Positions 7,289-12,827 of a DNA stretch of 12,827 nt are shown piece after piece; position 1 is the first letter of the stretch; each line of letters begins with the position of its first letter. This DNA comes from an uncultured Gemmatimonadota bacterium (GTDB lineage Bacteria; Gemmatimonadota; Gemmatimonadetes; Gemmatimonadales; GWC2-71-9). The notes under the pieces are model-generated. The model was not told where the DNA came from and did no database searches. It was given only the letters and a program-made list of their open reading frames with translations. The stretch covers positions 1 to 12,827 of the forward strand of contig CAMLHP010000050.1 of the NCBI GenBank assembly GCA_946479805.1. Direction: 5' to 3'. The translations under genes and the position numbers were made by a program.

Positions 7289-8106
7289 GGCTGGGCCGGA
7301 TCCCGTGGATCAACTGCTATCCGGTCTACGGCGCGATCGACCGGGGCGAGGTGGCCTGCGACGCCACGCTGATCTCCGGCACTGCCGCCGAGCTCAACGA
7401 CCTGCTCGCCGCCGGGGAGCTGGACGTGAGCGTGGTGTCGGCGGTGGAATACGCCCGCAACGCGGCCCAGTACCACCTGCTGCCGGACCTTGCCATCACC
7501 TGCGACGGACCGGTGCACAGCGTGGCGCTCTTCTCCCGGCGCCCGGTCGAGCAGCTGGACGACGCGACCATCCTGCGCACGGCGTCGAGCCGGACGTCGG
7601 TGCTGCTGCTGGAGCTGCTCTGCCGCCATCGGTGGGGCATCGCTCCGCGATTCGCGACCGCGCGCGCCGAGGCAGCCGACTTGTCGACGCTTGCGGGACT
7701 GCCGCATGACGCGGTGCTGGTCATCGGCGATGCCTGCCTGCTGCTGGCCGCCGAGCAGCGCTACCCGTACATGACCGACCTGGGCGCTGCCTGGCACGCC
7801 TGGACCGGGCTGCCGTTCGTCTTCGCGGTCTGGGCAGCGCGCAGGGAGGTTCCCATGGCGAAGGCGCAGGCGCTGCATGCCCAGTTGCTGGCGTCGCGCG
7901 CGTGGGGCCTGGACCACCTCGACCTGCTGGCCGACGACGCGTCCCGCGCAACGTCGGTCCCGACCGATGTCTGCCGCGCCTACCTCGGCGGCCTCGACTA
8001 CGCCCTTTCGTACCGGCACCTGGCTGGGCTGACCGACTTCTTCCGCCGGCTGGCGCAGGATGGGGCGGTACCGGATGGGTCGCTTTCGTTCATCACCGCC
8101 GCCTGA
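7285..8106 (+). CDS. mqnA: Chorismate dehydratase (MqnA)
   Basis: MqnA dehydrates chorismate to 3-[(1-carboxyvinyl)oxy]benzoate, the committed first step of the futalosine pathway; the fold is that of periplasmic binding proteins, but the enzyme is cytosolic and no signal peptide is present. The 273-residue protein opens with RLGRIPWINCYPVYG, carrying the conserved Asn (N10) and Pro (P13) of the family, and has ELDVSVVSAVEYARN (45-59) and GPVHSVALFSRRP (75-87), both characteristic of MqnA. The ATG at 7285 shares four bases with the end of mqnE, so its product is made next to the enzyme that uses it. mqnC begins 10 bases after its stop. Confidence 0.94.
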   Translation: MRLGRIPWINCYPVYGAIDRGEVACDATLISGTAAELNDLLAAGELDVSVVSAVEYARNAAQYHLLPDLAITCDGPVHSVALFSRRPVEQLDDATILRTASSRTSVLLLELLCRHRWGIAPRFATARAEAADLSTLAGLPHDAVLVIGDACLLLAAEQRYPYMTDLGAAWHAWTGLPFVFAVWAARREVPMAKAQALHAQLLASRAWGLDHLDLLADDASRATSVPTDVCRAYLGGLDYALSYRHLAGLTDFFRRLAQDGAVPDGSLSFITAA

Positions 8107-8116
8107 CAGGCCGAAC

Positions 8117-9172
8117 ATGGATCGCGTTGATCGTTCATCCGCCGAGTTTCGCGAGTACCTCGAACTCTACCAGCGCGCGTCGCTGTTGGAACTGGGCAGC
8201 ATGGCCGACGCGGTGCGCTGGCGGCTCCATCCCGAGGCCGCGGTCTCGTACATCATCGACCGCAACATCAACTACACCAACGTCTGCGTTGCGGACTGCC
8301 AGTTCTGCGCCTTCTACCGGCGGCCGAAGGATTCCGACGGCTACGTACTGAGCTACGAGGAGATCGGCGCCAAGATCGACGAGTGCAAGTCCATCGGCGG
8401 GGTGCAGATCCTGATCCAGGGGGGCCACAACCCCTACATCCCGTTCGAGTGGTACCTCGACCTCCTGCGCTACATCAAGCGGCACCACCCGATCCACGTG
8501 CATGGGTTCTCGCCGTCGGAAGTGGTGTTCTTCAGCGAACGGTTCCGTATCCCGATGCCCGAGGTGATCACCCAGCTGCGCGAGGCCGGGCTCGACAGCA
8601 TTCCCGGCGGCGGCGGCGAGATCCTGGTGGATGCCATCCGCGAGCGCGTGGCGAAGAAGAAGGCCCAGACCGACGAGTGGCTCGGCGTGCAGGAGGAAGC
8701 CCACCGCCAGGGGATGAAGACGTCGGTGACGATGATGTACGGCCTGGGCGAGACCGATGCCGACCGGGTAGAACACCTGCTGAGGGTGCGCGCGGTGCAG
8801 GAGCGGACCGGCGGCTTCACCGCCTTCATCTGCTGGCCGCTCCAGCCCGAGGGCACGCCTGGGATGTCGCACATGCCGAAGACCGACGCGGTGACCTACC
8901 TTCGCACCCTCGCGCTGGCGCGGATCGTTCTGGCCAATGTGCCCAACATGCAGTCGTCCTGGGTGACGATGGGCCACAAGGTGGGCCAGATCGCGCTGCG
9001 TTTCGGTGCCAACGACTACGGCAGCCTGATGATGGAGGAGAACGTCGTCTCGGCCGCCGGCACCACGTACCGGACCTCGCTGGAGCAGATAGAGCGCGTG
9101 ATCACCGACGCCGGGTTCGAGCCGCGCCGCCGGCGGCAGGACTACTCGTTCATCGAGCAGGTGGCCGCCTGA
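8117..9172 (+). CDS. mqnC: Cyclic dehypoxanthinyl futalosine synthase (radical SAM MqnC)
   Basis: MqnC cyclises dehypoxanthine futalosine to the spiro compound that later becomes dihydroxynaphthoate, a late futalosine-pathway step. From the ATG at 8117 it has 351 residues; the frame is open to 8060 but that part lies inside mqnA and is arginine/proline-rich noise. The radical SAM cluster motif is canonical, CX3CX2C, with C57, C61 and C64 in NYTNVCVADCQFCAFYR. Other family motifs are LIQGGHNP (99-106) and SIPGGGGEIL (161-170). The last residues DYSFIEQVAA are as expected. Only a weak CAGG (8107-8110) precedes the start. Between MqnE and MqnC a futalosine hydrolase (MqnB or MTA nucleosidase) is needed and is not in the window. 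Confidence 0.95.
   Translation: MDRVDRSSAEFREYLELYQRASLLELGSMADAVRWRLHPEAAVSYIIDRNINYTNVCVADCQFCAFYRRPKDSDGYVLSYEEIGAKIDECKSIGGVQILIQGGHNPYIPFEWYLDLLRYIKRHHPIHVHGFSPSEVVFFSERFRIPMPEVITQLREAGLDSIPGGGGEILVDAIRERVAKKKAQTDEWLGVQEEAHRQGMKTSVTMMYGLGETDADRVEHLLRVRAVQERTGGFTAFICWPLQPEGTPGMSHMPKTDAVTYLRTLALARIVLANVPNMQSSWVTMGHKVGQIALRFGANDYGSLMMEENVVSAAGTTYRTSLEQIERVITDAGFEPRRRRQDYSFIEQVAA
9159..9171 (+). promoter_or_regulatory. Ribosome binding site and CTG start of ispF
   Basis: AGGTGG at 9159-9164 lies four bases before the CTG at 9169-9171. The CTG overlaps the mqnC stop as CTGA, the same four-base geometry as the ATGA junctions at 1712, 3645, 7285 and 10693. No ATG, GTG or TTG lies in frame within at least 60 bases upstream of the conserved GLGYDSHRF segment, nor between the CTG and that segment. 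Confidence 0.6.
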
Positions 9173-9645
9173 GCCGGACCGGGCTGGGCTACGACTCCCA
9201 CAGGTTTGCCCTGGGGCGGAGGCTGGTGCTTGGCGGGGTGGAAATTCCGCACCCTGCGGGGCTTGCCGGCCACTCTGATGCGGACGCCGTGGCGCACGCG
9301 ATGACCGATGCACTACTGGGAGCGGCCTGTGCCGGGAGCATCGGCGAGCTCTATCCCGACAGCGACCCGCGCTGGAAGGACGCCGATTCGATGCTGCTGC
9401 TGCGCGAGGTCGCCGCCCTGGTAAGGAAGCGCGGCTGGCGCGTGACGCATGCGGACGTGACCGTCATCGCCGAGCAGCCGAAGATCGCCCCGCACGCTGC
9501 GGCCATCGCCGCGTCGCTCGAGGCCACGCTGGAAAGCGGAGCCAGGAGCGTCAACGTAAAGGGCAAGTCCAACGAAGGCATGGGATTCATCGGTCGGGGC
9601 GAGGGGATTGCCGTGCTCGCCGTCGCCACGCTGGAGGCACTCTGA
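9169..9645 (+). CDS. ispF: 2-C-methyl-D-erythritol 2,4-cyclodiphosphate synthase (IspF), apparent CTG start
   Basis: IspF closes the cyclodiphosphate ring in the MEP pathway to isopentenyl diphosphate, the source of the menaquinone side chain. Read from the CTG at 9169 it has 158 residues, the normal size, with zinc ligands D9 and H11 in GYDSHRF and H43 in the HSDADAVAHAMTDALLGA region (residues 35-52). YPDSDPRWKDADS (62-74) and VKGKSNEGMGFIGRGEGI (130-147) are typical substrate-binding and C-terminal motifs. The long open frame running upstream to 8383 is an alternative frame of mqnC and not part of the protein. The start codon is the uncertain part: CTG is rare, but overlap geometry, family alignment and a near-consensus ribosome site agree. 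Confidence 0.9.
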   Translation: MSRTGLGYDSHRFALGRRLVLGGVEIPHPAGLAGHSDADAVAHAMTDALLGAACAGSIGELYPDSDPRWKDADSMLLLREVAALVRKRGWRVTHADVTVIAEQPKIAPHAAAIAASLEATLESGARSVNVKGKSNEGMGFIGRGEGIAVLAVATLEAL

Positions 9646-9649
9646 TCTG
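9633..9649 (+). promoter_or_regulatory. Ribosome binding site and CTG start of the DedA gene
   Basis: GGAGG at 9633-9637 lies nine bases before a CTG at 9647-9649, one base after the ispF stop. Starting there gives the N-terminus M-IEALLNWLAQLPP, typical of DedA proteins. Other in-frame choices are TTG at 9608 (inside ispF, adds an unlikely CSPSPRWRHS stretch), TTG at 9680 (no ribosome site) and GTG at 9695 (cuts into the first membrane segment). Confidence 0.5.
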
Positions 9650-10696
9650 ATCGAGGCGCTGCTCAACTGGCTGGCCCAGTTGCCACCGCTCGCGGTGTAC
9701 GTCGTGCTGGGCCTGCTCGCCGCGCTGGAGAACCTGGTCCCGCCCGTACCCGCGGACACGGCTGTGGCCCTCGGAGCCTTCCTGTCGCAGCGGGGCGTCA
9801 TCAGCCTTCCCGTCGTCTACGCGGTCACGCTCGGGGCCAACATGGCTGGTGCGGCCGGTGTCTACTTCGCCTCACGGCGGTATGGCCGCCGCCTCTTCAG
9901 CACCGCGGCCGGCCGGCGGCTCCTCACCCCCGGCGCACTCGCCGCGGTGGAACGCGAGTACCTCCGCTTCGGCCTCATCGGCATCTTCATTGGCCGGTTC
10001 CTCCCCGGCATTCGTGGTGTGGTGGCGCCCTTCGCCGGGCTCGCCAATCTCAGTGCCTCGCGCGCGCTTATCCCGATGACAATCGCGTCGGCCATATGGT
10101 ACGGGATCATCACCTTGCTGGGCGCCGCCATCGGGGCGCGCTGGCAGGACATAGCGGCGCTGCTGGGTGGAATCAATCGGACGCTGGGGATCGTTGGCGC
10201 GGCGGTGGTGCTGGCGCTCGTGATTCTCTGGATTCGCCGCAGGCGGCGGGAGGGCAAGGAAGTGATGTGGGGCCTGCTTCGCCGGGCCGTCGGTCCCGAT
10301 GCAGATGAGCGGACCGGGGACGAGGCGATGCGGGACGCGGCACTCCTGATGCTCGAGCTGGCCTGCGCCGACCGGGCGCTCTCCGAGGCTGAGCGAGCCG
10401 AGGCTGCCGATCACCTTCGGCAGCGATGGGGACTGGAGCCTCGGGGGCGGGAACGCCCTGAGCAGAGCCCCAGGGAGCGCCTGGAGGGATATCGCGACAG
10501 GTTCAGGGTGCAGTTCGCGCATGAGCGGCGGCTGGCTCTGCTGGAACGGCTGTGGCAGCTGGCCTTCGAGCCGGGTGCAGGCCGGGAAGCCAGGGACCGC
10601 CTTGCGCGCAGGGCCACCGAGGAGCTGGGCTTTACCAGCGATGAAGTCCAGCACGTGCCGGGATTCAGCGACGACGATCGGACCGGTCCTGAATGA
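9647..10696 (+). CDS. DedA/VTT-domain membrane protein fused to a TerB-like domain
   Basis: Residues 1-200 form a DedA (SNARE-associated/VTT) membrane protein, a family that includes lipid scramblases or flippases and proton-dependent transporters. Hydrophobic segments lie near 14-35, 52-76, 107-120, 141-163 and 180-197. Signature residues are E28, P32-P33 and D37 in ENLVPPVPAD, and R117 and R123 in GRFLPGIRG, spaced as the two essential arginines of E. coli YqjA. After the basic IRRRRREGKE linker, residues 207-349 resemble the helical TerB/DjlA-N family (ALLMLELACADRALSEAE; RLWQLAFEPGAG), though the second acidic loop has lost its usual aspartates. No stop or frameshift separates the halves. 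From the CTG at 9647 the protein has 349 residues. The TerB-like part is expected in the cytoplasm, given the positive charge after the last membrane segment. Substrate unknown. Confidence 0.85.
   Translation: MIEALLNWLAQLPPLAVYVVLGLLAALENLVPPVPADTAVALGAFLSQRGVISLPVVYAVTLGANMAGAAGVYFASRRYGRRLFSTAAGRRLLTPGALAAVEREYLRFGLIGIFIGRFLPGIRGVVAPFAGLANLSASRALIPMTIASAIWYGIITLLGAAIGARWQDIAALLGGINRTLGIVGAAVVLALVILWIRRRRREGKEVMWGLLRRAVGPDADERTGDEAMRDAALLMLELACADRALSEAERAEAADHLRQRWGLEPRGRERPEQSPRERLEGYRDRFRVQFAHERRLALLERLWQLAFEPGAGREARDRLARRATEELGFTSDEVQHVPGFSDDDRTGPE
10249..10267 (+). promoter_or_regulatory. Possible internal translation start for the TerB-like domain
   Basis: Within the DedA reading frame, GGAGGG (10249-10254) and AAGGA (10256-10260) precede an in-frame ATG at 10265 by 10 and 4 bases. 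Starting there would give a soluble 143-residue protein (M-WGLLRRAVGPD) that is exactly the TerB-like domain, beginning where the linker ends. The purine-rich stretch also encodes the arginine/lysine linker, so the match could be a by-product of coding. Confidence 0.35.
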
Positions 10697-11610
10697 CCGA
10701 GTCCCTGCGCGATCGTCTGGCCCGGGATTTCCTGCTGGAAACGTTCCGCGATCACCTGGCGCTCGAGGCCGGGTCCAGCAAGCACACCGTGGATGGATAT
10801 TCCCGCGACGTGGCTCGGCTCGCCGAGTTCGCCGTGAGCAAGGGTGCCCGATCACCGGCGGGGCTCACGCCATCGCTCCTCCGCCAGTTCGTGTATCTCC
10901 TCAAGGACCTGGGCCTCAGCGCCGCGACCATCCGGCGCGCGATTTCCTCTATTCACACCTACTGCAATTTCCTTGTGGGCGAGGGCGTGCTCACCGGCGA
11001 TCCCTCCGACCGGCTCGAGGGCCCTCGCCGGTGGCAGAGCCTGCCGGAAGTGCTGTCGGTGTCGGAAGTCGAGGCGATGCTCGCCGCGGCGGCGGTGGAC
11101 CGGCCGCTGGCCTGGCGCGACCGGGCGCTACTGGAGTTGGCGTACGGTGCCGGACTCCGGGTTTCAGAGCTTTGCGGACTGCTGCTCACCGACCTGCACC
11201 TGCCCGAGCAGGTGGTGCGGGTCATGGGGAAGGGGAGCAAGGAGCGGCTGGTGCCCCTCGGACGAGCGGTGATCGGCGTCGTGTCGGTCTACCTGCACGA
11301 ACTCCGCCCCACGCTGGACCGGGGCAGGAGCGGAGGCCGGGTGCTGCTCAATGCGCGCGGCCAGCCGCTCTCGCGGGTGGGTGCGTGGGGCATCGTCAAG
11401 CGGATCGCCGATGAGGCAGGCATCAGCCGGCGAGTTACGCCCCACACGCTCCGTCACAGTTTCGCCACCCATCTCCTCGAAGGTGGCGCCGACCTCCGCG
11501 CGGTGCAGGAGATGCTGGGACATGCGGACTTGAGCACCACCCAGATCTATACCCACGTGGATCGCGAGTACCTGCGATCGGTGCACAAGCAGTTCCATCC
11601 GCGGGCCTGA
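10693..11610 (+). CDS. xerD: Tyrosine recombinase XerD
   Basis: XerD, with XerC, resolves chromosome dimers at the dif site during division under FtsK control. The 305-residue protein has an N-terminal SAM-like DNA-binding domain (about 11-105) and a catalytic domain with all six active-site residues: R156 (GAGLRVSEL), K180 (MGKGSKERLVP), H251 and R254 (TPHTLRHSFATHL), H277 (LGHADLSTT) and nucleophile Y286 (QIYTHV). The C-terminus SVHKQFHPRA is much closer to XerD than XerC, so I favour XerD; a lone Xer acting by itself is also possible. The ATG at 10693 overlaps the preceding stop as ATGA. Nothing around it suggests an integron or phage, so it looks like a core gene. Confidence 0.93.
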   Translation: MTESLRDRLARDFLLETFRDHLALEAGSSKHTVDGYSRDVARLAEFAVSKGARSPAGLTPSLLRQFVYLLKDLGLSAATIRRAISSIHTYCNFLVGEGVLTGDPSDRLEGPRRWQSLPEVLSVSEVEAMLAAAAVDRPLAWRDRALLELAYGAGLRVSELCGLLLTDLHLPEQVVRVMGKGSKERLVPLGRAVIGVVSVYLHELRPTLDRGRSGGRVLLNARGQPLSRVGAWGIVKRIADEAGISRRVTPHTLRHSFATHLLEGGADLRAVQEMLGHADLSTTQIYTHVDREYLRSVHKQFHPRA

Positions 11611-11635
11611 GGCCGCCGCACTCCGCGGGACGGCC
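11611..11635 (+). terminator. GC-rich hairpin directly after xerD, candidate terminator
   Basis: GGCCG (11611-11615) pairs with CGGCC (11631-11635), and CCGC (11616-11619) with GCGG (11625-11628), leaving a two-base bulge (GA at 11629-11630) and a five-base loop. The nine-pair, all-GC stem starts at the base after the xerD stop. No T-run follows. Its position at the end of a long co-directional gene run makes transcript termination or 3'-end protection the likely role. Confidence 0.4.
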
Positions 11636-11715
11636 GGCGGATGTCAGCACGATGCGAAGAAGTCCGCGACGAAAAAAGAAAAGCAACCACGGAGTATTCC
11701 CGCTCTCGTGTCTTG

Positions 11716-11729
11716 ATGGCGAACGCCAT
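11716..11729. repeat. 14-bp palindrome upstream of the oxidoreductase gene
   Basis: ATGGCG (11716-11721) and CGCCAT (11724-11729) are exact inverted copies around AA, ending 14 bases before the ATG at 11744. It could be an operator or a weak leader hairpin. The rest of the 133-base spacer (11611-11743) holds the xerD hairpin and an A-rich stretch (11672-11682: six A, G, four A), unusual in this GC-rich sequence and possibly promoter-related, but I see no convincing -35/-10 pair. Confidence 0.35.
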
Positions 11730-11743
11730 GACAGCAGGTATCC

Positions 11744-12827
11744 ATGGATCTCCGTTCCGGAACACCGGTCTGGCTGCTCGAACCTGGCACGCTGCGCGAG
11801 TGGCCCGACCTGGAGGGCCCCAGCGACGCAGACGTGGTGGTGATGGGTGCGGGCATCAGCGGAGCGCTCGCAGCATTGCACCTCGCCGAGGCGGGGCTCG
11901 GCGTGCTGGTGCTGGACCGCCGGGAAGCGGGGCGGGGAAGCACCGTCGCATCGACCGCCCTCCTGCAGTACGAAATCGATACTTCCCTGGTGGAACTGGG
12001 CCAGCGGCTCGGCCGGGACCCGGCAGCGCGGGCGTACCGCAGGTCGGCTGCAGCGGTGGAACGGCTGGGCCAGCTGGCATCGGCGCTGGACGAGGACTGT
12101 GGCTTCGCGTGGCGGCCCAGTCTGTACCTGGGCGTCACCGCGTCGGATGCGAAGCAGCTTGACTCTGAGGCGCAGGCCCGGCGCGCCTGCGGCATCGACG
12201 TGGAGTTGCTGGACGAGCGTGACATCCGCGACCGGTTCCCGTTCCAGCGCCCCGCCGCCATTCGCTCGGCGCTGGCCGCTGAAGTCGACCCGCTGAGGCT
12301 CACCCTGGCGCTCCTCAAGCGTGCCGAGAGCCTCGGCGCCACCATTCGCACTGGGTCAGGGGCCGAAGTTGCGAGCCTGGACCACGGCAAGGACAGGGCA
12401 ACCATCACCACCCACGCCGGGCACGTCGTTCGGGCTGGCCATCTGGTGTTCGCGACCGGCTACGAGTCCGAGCGATACCTGCCGCGGCCAGTCGGACGCC
12501 TGCTCAGCACCTATGCAATGGCCACCGAGCCCGAGGAGTCGCTGGAAGCCTGGGAGGATCGGACCCTCATCTGGGAAACGGCGCGGCCCTACCTGTATCT
12601 CCGGACCACGCCGTCGGGGAGGGTGGTGGTGGGCGGCGAGGACGAACGGCTCGCCGATGCCGACGCCCGTGACGCCCTGATTGGACGGAAATGTGCCGAC
12701 CTGGCGCGGCGTGCGCGGGGGATCTGGCCCTCGCTCCGCCTCGCACCAGAATGTGGGTGGGCCGGATTCTTCGGGGAGACCCCCGACGGGCTGCCGGTGA
12801 TAGGGTGCCCGCCCGGCATGCGAGGGG
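11744..12827 (+). CDS. FAD-dependent oxidoreductase, DAO family (3' end cut by window)
   Basis: The first 361 codons of a DAO-type flavoenzyme (relatives: glycine/D-amino acid oxidases and dehydrogenases). The FAD-binding Rossmann motif GAGISG is at 35-40, with D58 at the end of the second strand (GVLVLDRREAG) for the adenosine ribose, then GSTVASTALLQYEID (65-79), the second FAD segment FATGYESE (236-243), and WAGFFGETPDGLPVIG (339-354) near the C-terminus. No signal peptide is visible; the 30 residues before the motif are soluble in character. The ATG at 11744 has CAGGT at 11735-11739 before it. Substrate cannot be assigned. After 133 non-coding bases and a hairpin it probably belongs to a separate transcript. 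The frame is open at the window edge. Confidence 0.88.
   Translation, partial: MDLRSGTPVWLLEPGTLREWPDLEGPSDADVVVMGAGISGALAALHLAEAGLGVLVLDRREAGRGSTVASTALLQYEIDTSLVELGQRLGRDPAARAYRRSAAAVERLGQLASALDEDCGFAWRPSLYLGVTASDAKQLDSEAQARRACGIDVELLDERDIRDRFPFQRPAAIRSALAAEVDPLRLTLALLKRAESLGATIRTGSGAEVASLDHGKDRATITTHAGHVVRAGHLVFATGYESERYLPRPVGRLLSTYAMATEPEESLEAWEDRTLIWETARPYLYLRTTPSGRVVVGGEDERLADADARDALIGRKCADLARRARGIWPSLRLAPECGWAGFFGETPDGLPVIGCPPGMRG

Noticed and set aside
8383..9168. N-terminal extension of IspF giving a 420-residue protein
   Set aside because: The extension is an out-of-frame reading of mqnC with G/R/A-rich noise; family similarity begins only at the GLGYDSHRF segment just after the CTG at 9169.
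10693..11610. Integrase of a mobile element or integron
   Set aside because: The C-terminus and active site are XerD-like, the gene is translationally coupled to core genes, and there are no attachment sites, repeats or cargo genes nearby.
11713..11741. TTGATG / AGGTAT spaced 17 bases as a promoter for the oxidoreductase
   Set aside because: The implied transcription start would fall after the ATG at 11744, and the -10 match is poor.
11652..11843. 63-residue plus-strand frame beginning MRRSPRRKKK
   Set aside because: No ribosome site or domain, and most of it overlaps the oxidoreductase gene in another frame.
1..12827. CRISPR arrays, tRNA, rRNA, insertion sequences, long direct repeats
   Set aside because: Reading both strands I found no repeated spacer pattern, no cloverleaf or rRNA-like segment, no transposase and no terminal inverted repeats.

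Overview
The window is one strand of tightly packed housekeeping genes from a GC-rich bacterium (about two-thirds G+C by eye). All genes read left to right, most with gaps of a few bases or 4-base stop/start overlaps. Gene order, menaquinone synthesis by the futalosine route, and a zinc-type L32 would fit Gemmatimonadota or a related phylum. That placement is inference from content and style only; no marker such as rRNA is present.

Region 1 (42-5904) is a near-complete fatty acid/phospholipid initiation and elongation cluster: a YceD/DUF177 protein, rpmF (L32), plsX, fabH, fabD, fabG, acpP and fabF. Together these make malonyl-ACP, condense and reduce it, and feed acyl-ACP to phospholipid synthesis. 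The dehydratase (FabZ/FabA) and enoyl reductase (FabI/K/V) are not here. A 193-base spacer (5905-6097) with two hairpins separates it from region 2.

Region 2 (6098-11610) starts with three futalosine-pathway menaquinone genes (mqnE, mqnA, mqnC), then ispF of the MEP isoprenoid pathway. This joins quinone head-group synthesis to the precursor route of its isoprenoid tail. A DedA-type membrane protein with a C-terminal TerB-like domain and a XerD-type tyrosine recombinase follow, all coupled by overlaps or minimal gaps. mqnB and mqnD are not in the window. A strong GC hairpin directly follows xerD.

Region 3 (11611-12827) is a 133-base non-coding spacer and the first 361 codons of an FAD-dependent oxidoreductase of the DAO family, cut off by the window end.

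Most of this is ordinary core metabolism, and I see no defence system, mobile element, CRISPR array, tRNA or rRNA. The points worth a second look are small: a CX5CX2C cluster motif in MqnE where CX3CX2C is expected, apparent CTG start codons for ispF and dedA, a DedA-TerB fusion with a plausible internal start, and several unexplained inverted repeats at transcript boundaries.
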